From Candidatus Nanosynbacter sp. TM7-076 (GTDB lineage: Bacteria; Patescibacteriota; Saccharimonadia; Saccharimonadales; Saccharimonadaceae): 64,000 nt of DNA. Below, piece by piece: positions 23,928-30,246 of this stretch. Made by a program: the position numbers and the translations under genes. Each line of letters opens with the position of its first letter. Position 1 is the stretch's first letter. Below the pieces are notes generated by a model. The model searched no databases. It was given only the letters and a program-made list of their open reading frames with translations, and had not been told where the DNA came from. Location of the stretch: positions 1-64,000 of the forward strand of contig NZ_JAJQJS010000002.1 of assembly GCF_022828325.1 (NCBI RefSeq), in the 5' to 3' direction.

Positions 23928-24288
23928 TATTTATTCCTCCTTCCAATTCCTTAAGTTTTTCAGCAACAGCTTTGGCGTATCCACCATAAGTATCCTTGCA
24001 ATGCTTATCTAACAACTTAATTATTTCTTCTAGTGAATAGATGCATTTCGGATTACGCTCTTCTAGCGGACCATAGCAGCTACAATGACCTAATTCTATA
24101 AACATAAACTTACCATTTATATCTTTAAGGACTGCCGCACCTTCGCCCGACCACATATCCTGAGCATAACTACAGATAATATACTCGTAGTCTTTTTTAT
24201 CTAGATATTGCAAATCATCGTCATCTATCTTGCTAGGTTCCGTGTCTGGATCATACGCTTCCTTGCGTTCTACGTTATAGATTTTCAT
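23893..24288 (-). CDS. Unknown phage protein with HCSCYGP motif
   Basis: The 131-residue protein has an acidic N-terminus, a central IELGHCSCYGPLEERNP segment and a Lys-rich C-terminal helix. The Cys/His cluster recalls a small phage-borne family of unknown role that I cannot name. A GAGGAG ribosome site precedes the ATG. It overlaps both its neighbours, consistent with a polycistronic early operon. Confidence 0.6.
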   Translation of the reverse strand: MKIYNVERKEAYDPDTEPSKIDDDDLQYLDKKDYEYIICSYAQDMWSGEGAAVLKDINGKFMFIELGHCSCYGPLEERNPKCIYSLEEIIKLLDKHCKDTYGGYAKAVAEKLKELEGGINNETGYYNYSLR

Positions 24289-24682
24289 GCTTCTCCTCTA
24301 CTACAATCTCACCTTTTCCATCTTCTTTCCCTACACATTTTACAGCATCTCCAACCTTATATACTTCTTCAATTTTATATAGGATATTGTTTCTGCCTAT
24401 GTAAGTAAAATTTGGAGCAGCACCTCCGAATAATCTTTGAGTAGACTGCATCAGATCGATTATGTCTGGTGGTCTATTTTCTGTTATCTTTTTCTCAAGC
24501 TCAGTAACCATGTCCGATGCAGAATTAATGCCACGGACATACTCTTTTTCTAACAGTTTCTGAATCTGCTTCTTCGCTTCAGTGATTTCACCGCCAACTT
24601 TGCGCTTCTCGCCACGTTGAACCATGGCTTCATGTTCTCGGCCGAGTTGATATTGCGCGAATAGAATGTCATCTAGTGTCAT
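24275..24682 (-). CDS. Unknown phage protein with coiled coil
   Basis: I start at the ATG at 24682 (AAGGAG nine bases upstream), giving 135 residues; the open frame extends further but without a ribosome site. Residues 10 to 70 are helical and charged. The C-terminal 50 residues look beta-rich, with a VGDAVKCVGKEDGKGEIV segment suggestive of a small SH3-like barrel. Overlaps of 14 bases on both sides indicate translational coupling. No known family is recognised. Confidence 0.55.
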   Translation of the reverse strand: MTLDDILFAQYQLGREHEAMVQRGEKRKVGGEITEAKKQIQKLLEKEYVRGINSASDMVTELEKKITENRPPDIIDLMQSTQRLFGGAAPNFTYIGRNNILYKIEEVYKVGDAVKCVGKEDGKGEIVVEEKHENL

Positions 24683-25010
24683 TATTTTTCTCCTTATTTT
24701 TCCGCTTAAACGCACATTGCTTCTTATATAAAGCCTTACGAGCATCGGCGTTATGCTTTACGCTATCTTTCAGTGCTTTACGAAGGTGTTTGTCATCCGT
24801 GGTTTCAAGAATAATCGATAATTGTCCTGCGACAGCGTTTAATTGTTCCTCCTCAATTAAAAGACTCAGTAGTTCACAATACCAATCTATACACTCTATT
24901 TTGGCACGATTAGAGCGTGGCTTTTCGTCAAAAGCAATAATATCCCTCACGAAATTCTTCAATACAGACCTTGCTACTGATTGGGGGAATGTGATTATTG
25001 GGATATACAT
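24669..25010 (-). CDS. Unknown helical phage protein
   Basis: The 113-residue protein is mostly alpha-helical with a basic C-terminus. AAGGAAA lies just ahead of its ATG, and the ATG overlaps the upstream stop codon (TAATG). No motif is recognised. Confidence 0.5.
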   Translation of the reverse strand: MYIPIITFPQSVARSVLKNFVRDIIAFDEKPRSNRAKIECIDWYCELLSLLIEEEQLNAVAGQLSIILETTDDKHLRKALKDSVKHNADARKALYKKQCAFKRKNKEKNNDTR

Positions 25011-25240
25011 TAGATTTCCTTCCCGTCAGGTAACAGATGAGCTAGTCGTTTTATCGTCTCGCTCATGATTTTATTTCTGAGTTTGCGGCAGCCAGATTCA
25101 TGAGCCCCAGTTGCTAGGTGTCCGCATTCGCAGAAAAGGTCATGAGCATCTGACAACTCCTGCTCTACTTTTGCATGAGTTTTTATCCACTCACGCAAGT
25201 GATTTTCCTGTAAGTAGTCTATCTTTTCTAGTTTTTTCAT
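25010..25240 (-). CDS. Small Cys/His-containing phage protein
   Basis: Starting at the ATG at 25240 (GGAAGAG upstream) it has 76 residues, a helical N-terminus, then FCECGHL and GCRKL, which may bind a metal. Not recognised. It overlaps the next gene by one base and the previous one by four. Confidence 0.5.
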   Translation of the reverse strand: MKKLEKIDYLQENHLREWIKTHAKVEQELSDAHDLFCECGHLATGAHESGCRKLRNKIMSETIKRLAHLLPDGKEI

Positions 25241-25440
25241 ATTTCTCTTCCATCCTTGTAACATTTCAAATAGCCCGTCTCGCCACCAATTGTTTTACAT
25301 CGAGCCTTAGTTTCTGTTCTTTGCCTGTCTTCACTCATGTCAACTATAGTTATCCAACCAATTAATACGAAACCAACAACAATTGCTGCTATTAAAACTA
25401 TTTCCAGAAACATCTCTGTTTTCGATAATTTATAGTCCAT
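25237..25440 (-). CDS. Small single-span membrane protein
   Basis: I start at the ATG at 25440 (MDYKLSK), eight bases after AAGGA; an ATG nine bases earlier is possible. The 67-residue product has one hydrophobic helix (about residues 10 to 32) followed by a charged tail with two Cys (KARCKT, YLKCYK). It belongs to a run of tiny membrane proteins in the early block. Function unknown. Confidence 0.55.
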   Translation of the reverse strand: MDYKLSKTEMFLEIVLIAAIVVGFVLIGWITIVDMSEDRQRTETKARCKTIGGETGYLKCYKDGREI

Positions 25441-25478
25441 CTTCTTCATCCTTGTGTTTCTCTGATTTGCCTGTCCAT

Positions 25479-25574
25479 TTAGATTGCCGCAATAACAATT
25501 AAACAAGCAAGAGCAATTGTAAATATAAAAATTATTCCAGAAAATAGTTCTAGTTTTGATATTTTATCATTCAT
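25479..25574 (-). CDS. 31-residue membrane peptide
   Basis: ATG at 25574 with AAGGA eight bases upstream, overlapping the previous stop codon. After MNDKISKLELF the whole remainder is hydrophobic, ending CLIVIAAI. Length, coupling and ribosome site suggest a real small membrane peptide, for example a holin-like or regulatory peptide (inference). Confidence 0.45.
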   Translation of the reverse strand: MNDKISKLELFSGIIFIFTIALACLIVIAAI

Positions 25575-25845
25575 CTTTGTCATCCTTACGTTTGTCGAAT
25601 ACAATAAACATACTCCAGTCATTACTGTTGAATAACTCTTCAACGGTCTCTTCGTATAGCAACTCTTGAGGATAACAATTGTCGCCCCCTACATGTTCAC
25701 AATCGGCGAGAATAGATATGTCATCATTTTTATAATAAAACGCATCTAGACTGTACTGAAAGAACCTCACTTTCGTGTTTCTGTATTCTTTTGGGAGTTT
25801 GTTTTTGATATCGCTGCTAGCGTCTATGACTGTGATTTGTTTCAT
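25567..25845 (-). CDS. Unknown acidic phage protein
   Basis: The 92-residue protein is acidic with aromatic clusters (RFFQYSLDAFYY; DWSMFIVFD) and looks like a small alpha/beta domain. AAGGAAA precedes the ATG. It is the first gene after the long non-coding island, so that island probably contains its leader. Not recognised. Confidence 0.55.
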   Translation of the reverse strand: MKQITVIDASSDIKNKLPKEYRNTKVRFFQYSLDAFYYKNDDISILADCEHVGGDNCYPQELLYEETVEELFNSNDWSMFIVFDKRKDDKDE

Positions 25846-26042
25846 TGATTTCCTTTCTAAGGTTCAACCGCAGAACTGGTGCTGGCAACCTGTAAGGTCG
25901 ACAACGTGGTACGCTAAGCGGCTGATTGCTCGCACCGCCCTCGCACCCCGAACACGTTACCAGAGTGGCTATATAAGGTGATGATTTGCCGAGTTTTAAT
26001 TTCCTCGAATGTGAGGGAATTAGGTTTCGTAAAGTCACATCA

Positions 26043-26142
26043 CAGTTACGCAACTGACTTTTCCCTATTTTACATTATGCGGCTTTTTGCTTTCATCCCA
26101 GGGGTCGTATTTTCATACGAGGCTTAGTCTAAGCTGTCAGTT
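26043..26142. ncRNA. Candidate structured RNA with alternative helices
   Basis: AACTGAC (26052-26058) pairs with GTCAGTT (26136-26142) around two hairpins, TCGTAT-TTTC-ATACGA (26105-26120) and GCTTA-GTC-TAAGC (26122-26134). The first strand can instead form a local CAGTT-ACGC-AACTG hairpin (26043-26056), so the two folds exclude each other. The strand is undecided; leftward is likelier because flanking genes are leftward. Confidence 0.35.
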
Positions 26143-26170
26143 AATCTTTACCTATTCCGCCACTTATATA

Positions 26171-26327
26171 GCCAGTTGACAACACCAATTTGTATATCAT
26201 TAAGTGAGTTAATTACTTTAAGGTTTGATGTTGCCAGTTGACAACACCAGATTGAGCCGATTTCCACCTGCACTCAATTCTATAGACAAATGAAAAGTCT
26301 AGACACTGATGTTGCCAGTTGAACAGA
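26171..26327. repeat. Three GCCAGTTGA-type repeats
   Basis: GCCAGTTGACAACACCA occurs at 26171-26187 and 26233-26249, and a third, shorter copy GCCAGTTGAACAGA at 26314-26327. Each contains or extends a small inverted repeat (GTTG-A-CAAC in the first two). Spacing is 62 and 81 bases. Confidence 0.65.
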
Positions 26328-26612
26328 TGACTCGGGTGGGCAAAAATAGTCATCTGTCCAGTTCTACGGTTGATGTTAATGTTCGTTCAAGCACAGGTTG
26401 CTAGCGACAGAGCATTTTTCAAAGACACGATACGTATACTCGGGTTTTCCCTCTTTGTGCTCTTGCGGTGCCGTTGCAACGGTTTCTGGTTTGTCATAAC
26501 CATGAAAAGGACCACCTTATCGCCAGCATTCTGTGCTTGAATTGTTAATGTTCTAAACCAATTTCGACAAGTGTCGAATATGGTTTTCAACTGGGTACGA
26601 TTTATACCCGTT

Positions 26613-26843
26613 TTACTTTCGTTTGCTTATACGACCGCCCTTTTTACCAGCACACTTTTTTACAAAGTGAGGACCGTCAATTAGGTCGCAATCGCATTCA
26701 ATATCTTGTGCGAATCCCTTATAACTTCCGTGACTTGCAAATGTAGCAGAGCCACCTTTTCGTCCGATTTCAGCATAGAAGTTAGGGTTGCTTGCTAAGT
26801 TTTTCTGAGCGGCTTTTAGTCCGCCCTGCTTGGTTCCTGACAT
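26613..26843 (-). CDS. KGG-repeat (stress-protein-like) small protein
   Basis: The 76-residue protein begins with KQGGLKAAQKNLASNP, continues FYAEIGRKGG and ends KKGGRISKRK. This is the KGG motif found in GsiB-like stress proteins and in many small proteins of phages and bacteria. Two Cys (ECDC) lie in the middle. TAAGGAGG precedes the ATG. It is probably a hydrophilic or nucleic-acid-associated protein; the role in the phage is unknown. Confidence 0.65.
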   Translation of the reverse strand: MSGTKQGGLKAAQKNLASNPNFYAEIGRKGGSATFASHGSYKGFAQDIECDCDLIDGPHFVKKCAGKKGGRISKRK

Positions 26844-26872
26844 TGTTTCCTCCTTACCCCCGTAGGATACAT

Positions 26873-27106
26873 TTAGCTTTCATTTGTATCGGACGGGTCT
26901 CTCCACTCGTCTAAATCTATATCTTCACCATCCACTGCTATCTCACAGTCTAGGATAGATAAGTCCTTGTGTTGCTCTGGTGCGCCATTTTGGTATGCCC
27001 AGTACATGGTGTCATCGGCAATTTCATAAGCTTCATCTTGATTGCTGGCTTTCACTGATAAATAACAGTCTAAGGTTATTTTTACTGGAATACTAAACTC
27101 TTTCAT
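26873..27106 (-). CDS. Small acidic phage protein
   Basis: The 77-residue, very acidic protein starts with a beta-strand-like segment (FSIPVKITLDCYLSVKAS) and a helix containing DEAYEIADD, a pattern seen in small phage proteins of unknown function. Its ATG overlaps the stop of the upstream gene (ATGA), and AAGGAGG lies just ahead. Acidic size and composition would also fit an inhibitor of a host enzyme, which is speculation. Confidence 0.55.
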   Translation of the reverse strand: MKEFSIPVKITLDCYLSVKASNQDEAYEIADDTMYWAYQNGAPEQHKDLSILDCEIAVDGEDIDLDEWRDPSDTNES

Positions 27107-27693
27107 TTTTCCTCCTTAATTCCAAAATAAATCTTCCAGTCTCGCTCATTTTCTTTGATAGATTTCTCAGCGTCTTCCTCTGTCGCATAGCGCACTGGTT
27201 CGCCAACATCGGTGCGACAAGCTGGCATAGAATATAATTTTCTATATAAATAGTTATAAAAAACAGCATAGCCGCCATTCCCGCTCTCAAAGTCTGGATT
27301 AAAATCTGAGGTTCGTTGTAGTCTAACTTTGGCTAATCTTCGTTCGCGTGCTAGCTCACACTCGCCTGAGGTACGATAGGTATTACCAAACTCAAAACGG
27401 CTAAGATGATATGAGTCATCTTCATCAAAATATGTAAAATTAGTATTGCCATTCTCATCAAGATACCAAATCTTATCACCTCGCTGAGGCTTCCAGTTAC
27501 TACTGTTTGTCGGTTCTTTTATTTCCTCGAACCACTCTGTGAGGATATTCGGGAACTTTTCAAGCGTCGATTGGGCGTAAGCCATAACACCAAAACCGCC
27601 ATCATCATAGACCAAAGCACCATATTCAGATATATAGAATAAACCTCCAGCTTTGAACGTTGGTAAATCTTTAAGTAGTTTATAACGTTTCAT
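27103..27693 (-). CDS. Phage/mobile-element protein of unknown function
   Basis: The 196-residue protein has two parts: an N-terminal region on the pattern 'YKLLKDLP...G..F' (residues 1 to 60), and a second domain opening with KPQRGDKIWYLDENG and containing FGNTYRTSGECELARERRLA and a C-terminal helix. The second part resembles small domains found widely in phages of Gram-positive bacteria, with no known activity. AAGGAG precedes the ATG. It ends inside the start of the 77-residue gene. Confidence 0.6.
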   Translation of the reverse strand: MKRYKLLKDLPTFKAGGLFYISEYGALVYDDGGFGVMAYAQSTLEKFPNILTEWFEEIKEPTNSSNWKPQRGDKIWYLDENGNTNFTYFDEDDSYHLSRFEFGNTYRTSGECELARERRLAKVRLQRTSDFNPDFESGNGGYAVFYNYLYRKLYSMPACRTDVGEPVRYATEEDAEKSIKENERDWKIYFGIKEEK

Positions 27694-27701
27694 ATCTCTC
27701 C

Positions 27702-27890
27702 TTAAAATAGCTCCAATTGCGTGGCGTAAATTGCACGGCTAGCTAATATCTGATTTATACGATGAATAGTGCGTTCACTTTCGTTTAAGTCGTTTAATGC
27801 ACCCTCTTTCATTTCTAACAAATCTGCTGTGTCGACTTCATCTAATGACTGGTAGTCGTCCTCATAATAAGGTTTTACTTCTTTTTCCAT
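27702..27890 (-). CDS. Small acidic helical phage protein
   Basis: Starting at the ATG at 27890 (AAGGAGG upstream) it has 62 residues, acidic at the N-terminus and helical after residue 20. It is nested at its start in the end of the 40-residue membrane peptide gene. Not recognised. Confidence 0.5.
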   Translation of the reverse strand: MEKEVKPYYEDDYQSLDEVDTADLLEMKEGALNDLNESERTIHRINQILASRAIYATQLELF

Positions 27891-27997
27891 TTTTCCTCCT
27901 TCATCCATTCTTCGTCTTGCTTAGCTATGTTGTACTCTGAGATAGCTACAAGAATAAGAATAAACATCACAAATAGTATCCAAATTAGTGTGAACAT
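27875..27997 (-). CDS. 40-residue membrane peptide
   Basis: The ATG at 27997 overlaps the end of the 85-residue gene and the reading frame ends inside the next gene. The product has a hydrophobic helix (residues 2 to 19) followed by a charged tail ending EEKWKKK. No strong ribosome site is present, so translation would depend on coupling. Probably real given the hydrophobic-then-charged layout, but unproven. Confidence 0.4.
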   Translation of the reverse strand: MFTLIWILFVMFILILVAISEYNIAKQDEEWMKEEKWKKK

Positions 27998-28242
27998 TGT
28001 GTTTTCTCAATATCTGTAATAAGTTTCTCTAGCTCGTCATCTGGTACAATACCCTCAAAGATATTCTTTACGAGTTCCTTTGATTTTTCATTGATAATTT
28101 TTCCTGATAAATCGCCTAAAGCTTCTAGTGTAGCAAGAGTAGCCTCTACATCGTCAGAGTCTATACTGACGAAAGTGTTGGCTTTGTAATGACCATTTTC
28201 ACTAGATATCTTAATATTTACTTCTGCTACTGGTTTTTTCAT
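27985..28242 (-). CDS. Unknown small phage protein
   Basis: The 85-residue protein has a beta-rich start (VAEVNIKISSENGHY) and a helical, acidic second half. AAGGAG precedes the ATG, within a small TGTAAT/ATTACA inverted repeat (28257-28274) that could hide the ribosome site. Not recognised. Confidence 0.55.
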   Translation of the reverse strand: MKKPVAEVNIKISSENGHYKANTFVSIDSDDVEATLATLEALGDLSGKIINEKSKELVKNIFEGIVPDDELEKLITDIEKTQCSH

Positions 28243-28292
28243 ATATCACTTCTCCTTGTAATGGATGTATTACATTGTTTTATGGGAAGAAA

Positions 28293-28410
28293 AGTCTGGC
28301 TGTTACTAGATTTTTGATTAAGTAGGAGACTTTATGGAGTCTAGTCATTTAACCACACACTTTACAAATTTCTACGCCAATGGTACAAACGCAGATCTGG
28401 GCACCAGACT
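28293..28410. ncRNA. Candidate structured element in a phage gap
   Basis: In the 170-base gap between genes, AGTCTGG (28293-28299) pairs with CCAGACT (28404-28410). Inside this, ACTAGA (28305-28310) pairs with TCTAGT (28340-28345). The nested arrangement suggests a folded leader or small RNA. I see no reading frame with a start codon here. Confidence 0.3.
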
Positions 28411-28412
28411 AT

Positions 28413-28598
28413 TTAATAATTGTCAGATAGTGCGCTAATCCACTCTTTAACTACCTTCATGTCAGACTCTAAGTCATTTATCCATTGATCAGCAGAAGGT
28501 ATATCTTCTCTGTTGATTATGAGTGAGTCTACAGTATTGCTCATGGCTTTATATAGCCTCCATAGTGCAAGTACTGCTTTCTTTCTTTGAGTTATCAT
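28413..28598 (-). CDS. Small helical phage protein
   Basis: This 61-residue helical protein has its ATG overlapping the stop of the DUF1064 gene (ATGA). It is basic at the N-terminus and acidic afterwards. No family is recognised. It ends at the folded gap at 28293-28410. Confidence 0.5.
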   Translation of the reverse strand: MITQRKKAVLALWRLYKAMSNTVDSLIINREDIPSADQWINDLESDMKVVKEWISALSDNY

Positions 28599-29128
28599 CT
28601 AGACGCTCCTTTTCGCTTATAACGCTTGCTACTCTTCTGATATACGACTTCATATGTATATTCAGGGTGGGCTGGTAACCACACCTTTTCTAGGATCTTA
28701 CGACGCCATTTATAGTCATCAGTTTCTACGCCTTTTGCTTCGCGTAAAGTGAATGATCCGTCTAGATTATGTATTCTAAAGTCTACTTTGTGACGATATG
28801 GGAATGCTGGATTGCCGTTTTCGTCATAGACCCAACCTTCTATTCTGTATTGAGTGTCATAGTCTTTTATCTGGCCGAGATTCTTTTCGATTTCTAGCTC
28901 GGCGGCTACTTGTGCTTCAAACTTTGAATCGTATATCTTGCCATTCATCTCAGTGCGCTTAGCACCATATTTATTAGTCTTACCAAGTCTGCCTATCTCA
29001 GTACCACAATTACGACAAGTGAGTCTTCCTCTGGATATCATGAGGTGCTTAGATTTACACTCTGGACAAGTGGCTACAGACTTAATGCTATCTAAGTCAA
29101 ACTTCTTGTGAGTTGCTCTTATATACAT
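28595..29128 (-). CDS. DUF1064 phage nuclease with N-terminal zinc ribbon
   Basis: The 177-residue protein has a zinc ribbon at residues 21 to 41 (CPEC ... CRNCG), then a DUF1064 domain: NKYGAKRTEMNG, YDSKFEAQVAAELE (65 to 78), HKVDFRI (113 to 119) and LREAKG (129 to 133). The E, D, E and K of these motifs form the PD-(D/E)XK nuclease core. Such phage proteins are thought to act in recombination or as Holliday-junction-type endonucleases. The zinc ribbon fusion is less usual and may give DNA or replisome binding. It is coupled to the preceding gene by a TAATG overlap. Confidence 0.8.
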   Translation of the reverse strand: MYIRATHKKFDLDSIKSVATCPECKSKHLMISRGRLTCRNCGTEIGRLGKTNKYGAKRTEMNGKIYDSKFEAQVAAELEIEKNLGQIKDYDTQYRIEGWVYDENGNPAFPYRHKVDFRIHNLDGSFTLREAKGVETDDYKWRRKILEKVWLPAHPEYTYEVVYQKSSKRYKRKGASR

Positions 29129-29259
29129 TACTGTTTGCCCTTTTGTTTACGACGCATACGATTGCGCCAATTGCGAAGACGCTTTATTAAGTAGTCTTCA
29201 CTTTCTAGTCTTTCATACTCTAGCTTCACTCCAGCTAGTAAACTTTGCTTATCAGCCAT
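29128..29259 (-). CDS. 43-residue basic helical peptide
   Basis: This gene starts at the ATG at 29259, which overlaps the stop of the lytic transglycosylase ORF (TAATG), with GGAG upstream. The product is helical and ends in a strongly basic run (RNRMRRKQKGKQ). Its stop overlaps the start of the DUF1064 gene. Coupling on both sides makes it likely real. The role is unknown; the basic tail could bind nucleic acid. Confidence 0.55.
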   Translation of the reverse strand: MADKQSLLAGVKLEYERLESEDYLIKRLRNWRNRMRRKQKGKQ

Positions 29260-29594
29260 TATAGATTCTCCTTATACGCCCCTGTGCGATATGTAGTCCA
29301 CGCTTTATAGCCTTGAGACCGCCAAACTCGATAAGCAACTCTTACAACTGTTGCGGTGTCGTTTCTATCATCGTGAGGTTGAAAATGCAGACAGCCAACC
29401 TGCAATACACCATAGCTACCAACACATACTCCGTGATTTTCAGAGTTGGTAAGATTATGATTAAGCGGATTACAGCTTCTATTCTCAGCCTTAGCGATAG
29501 CTAGCATTAGACTAACATCCCATCCTGAATATTTTGACAGCTCCCGTCGAACCAATTCGCAGCCCGATACCGCAACTGATTTTGGTTGCGGCAC
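29259..29594 (-). CDS. Lytic transglycosylase (SLT-like) domain
   Basis: The 111-residue frame from the GTG at 29594 encodes a lysozyme-like fold: LMLAIAKAENRSCNP with the catalytic-type Glu at residue 37, then VGSYGVLQVGCLHF (58 to 71) and AYRVWRSQGYKAWTTY. This matches soluble lytic transglycosylase-type enzymes that cleave peptidoglycan. The GTG lacks a ribosome site. The frame stays open upstream to 29669, exactly where the previous gene has an A AAA AAG slip site, so it is probably made as a frameshift fusion with the membrane anchor (see findings). A likely phage lysis or entry enzyme. Confidence 0.75.
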   Translation of the reverse strand: MPQPKSVAVSGCELVRRELSKYSGWDVSLMLAIAKAENRSCNPLNHNLTNSENHGVCVGSYGVLQVGCLHFQPHDDRNDTATVVRVAYRVWRSQGYKAWTTYRTGAYKENL

Positions 29595-29640
29595 GGTTGG
29601 TTCGACTTTCGGATCTGTCCTTGCAGCGCTTTTATCTATC

Positions 29641-29678
29641 TCGGAAATAGCTGCGGACTTCCGAGTTACTTTTTTAAC
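29641..29678 (-). promoter_or_regulatory. Candidate -1 ribosomal frameshift signal
   Basis: On the minus strand the heptamer A AAA AAG (29675-29669) is in frame with the end of the membrane peptide gene and directly precedes its TAA. A hairpin CTCGGAA/TTCCGAG begins three bases after the heptamer. A one-base backward slip joins the frame of the transglycosylase ORF with no stop in between. Confidence 0.6.
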
Positions 29679-29869
29679 TGTAGTGTTGCTTGACGGACCT
29701 TATTATCCACTTCCTCTGTCTTATTGATCTGATATTGAATACCCGCGTAAAATGCTATAGCGGCAGTAATCATGATAATTAATAAGATTGATTTAGCTTT
29801 TTCAAGCAATTGCTTCCAGTTGATATTATTCTTTTTTGATTCGTTGATATTTTTTGTATTATTTTTCAT
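29666..29869 (-). CDS. Membrane anchor peptide, zero-frame product
   Basis: The 67-residue protein has an Asn/Lys-rich cytoplasmic start, a transmembrane helix (about residues 28 to 45) and a short outer tail ending QLKK. The ribosome site AAAGGAG is strong. By itself it could be a holin or anchor-like peptide. By -1 frameshifting at its last codons it would become the N-terminal anchor of a membrane-bound lytic transglycosylase of about 200 residues. It is the first gene of the leftward early block. Confidence 0.7.
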   Translation of the reverse strand: MKNNTKNINESKKNNINWKQLLEKAKSILLIIMITAAIAFYAGIQYQINKTEEVDNKVRQATLQLKK

Positions 29870-30162
29870 TTTATTTCTCCTTTATTGTTCGCTTAGCGAC
29901 TGAGTTAGTGGGTGGCGGCTTTTCTTAAATTTATAGATACTCACGAGACGCACCCACCGACACAGCCGCTAATAGTTTATTGATGCCCTAATTGTTAAAG
30001 ATCACTTTCTGACATATTTGCTTTGATTGTTCTAGCTAATCTCCGTCACTCCTATAATTCTCGCTATTGAGTCGGATTGAGCTATATCTTTCAATGCAGT
30101 CAGTGTAGTTGTTCTGTCTACAAGAGGTCATCAATTTCAGATTGCCAACCTCTTCAAACAGA
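29870..30162. other. Prophage right-end intergenic region
   Basis: No convincing gene. It contains an inverted GTGGGTG/CACCCAC pair (29908-29914, 29951-29957), a TCGC-TTA-GCGA hairpin just before the first early gene, an AAGAGGT/ACCTCTT pair (30122-30154 region) and a weak leftward promoter candidate (TTAACA, 18 bases, TATTAG near 29975). The phage-host junction is probably here or in the following terminator, but no attachment repeat can be tested in this window. Confidence 0.4.
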
Positions 30163-30196
30163 AAAACCCGCTGGCTCTCTACTTCCAGCGGGTTTT
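30163..30196. terminator. Bidirectional terminator at the prophage edge
   Basis: AAAACCCGCTGG (30163-30174) and CCAGCGGGTTTT (30185-30196) form a perfect 12-base-pair stem, with an A run on the left and a T run on the right. It insulates prophage from host transcription. Confidence 0.9.
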
Positions 30197-30205
30197 GCTA
30201 TACAA

Positions 30206-30235
30206 CAAAAATCGTCCTGACAAACATCAGAACGA
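30206..30235 (-). terminator. Terminator of the tyrS-rsmD operon
   Basis: On the minus strand TCGTTCTGA and TCAGGACGA (30227-30235, 30212-30220) pair with one mismatch, followed by TTTTTG. It lies directly after rsmD. Confidence 0.8.
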
Positions 30236-30246
30236 CTTATAAGAAT

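Larger units (their letters stand above)
25846..26612. other. Palindrome-rich non-coding island of the prophage
   Basis: About 770 bases without a convincing gene; the open frames here have no ribosome sites and odd composition. It contains a switch-like RNA fold (26043-26142), three copies of a GCCAGTTGA motif (26171, 26233, 26314), a perfect ACAGATGACT/AGTCATCTGT stem (26324-26333, 26349-26358), the perfect palindrome CCGTTGCAACGG (26471-26482), TTCGACA-AG-TGTCGAA (26563-26578) and a repeated TGTTAATGTTC (26374, 26543). It may hold a non-coding RNA, replication or recombination site, or operator array. Confidence 0.6.

Noticed and set aside
25970..26045. tRNA-like fragment with GAGTGGCTATATAAGG
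   Set aside because: Only isolated D-arm-like similarity and one GTGATG/CATCAC helix; no anticodon arm or T-arm.
25817..26053. 78-codon leftward open frame
   Set aside because: Overlaps the start of the real 92-residue gene in another frame and covers the ribosome site; no coding character.
26060..26170. tRNA-Leu/Ser-like pattern on the minus strand (GGCGGAATAGGTAAAG followed by a variable-arm-like hairpin)
   Set aside because: No five-pair anticodon stem, no matching acceptor stem and no T-arm consensus could be built, so a tRNA call is not supported.
26387..26590. 67-codon leftward open frame in the non-coding island
   Set aside because: TTG start, no ribosome site, uneven composition, and it crosses two palindromes. 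Treated as chance.
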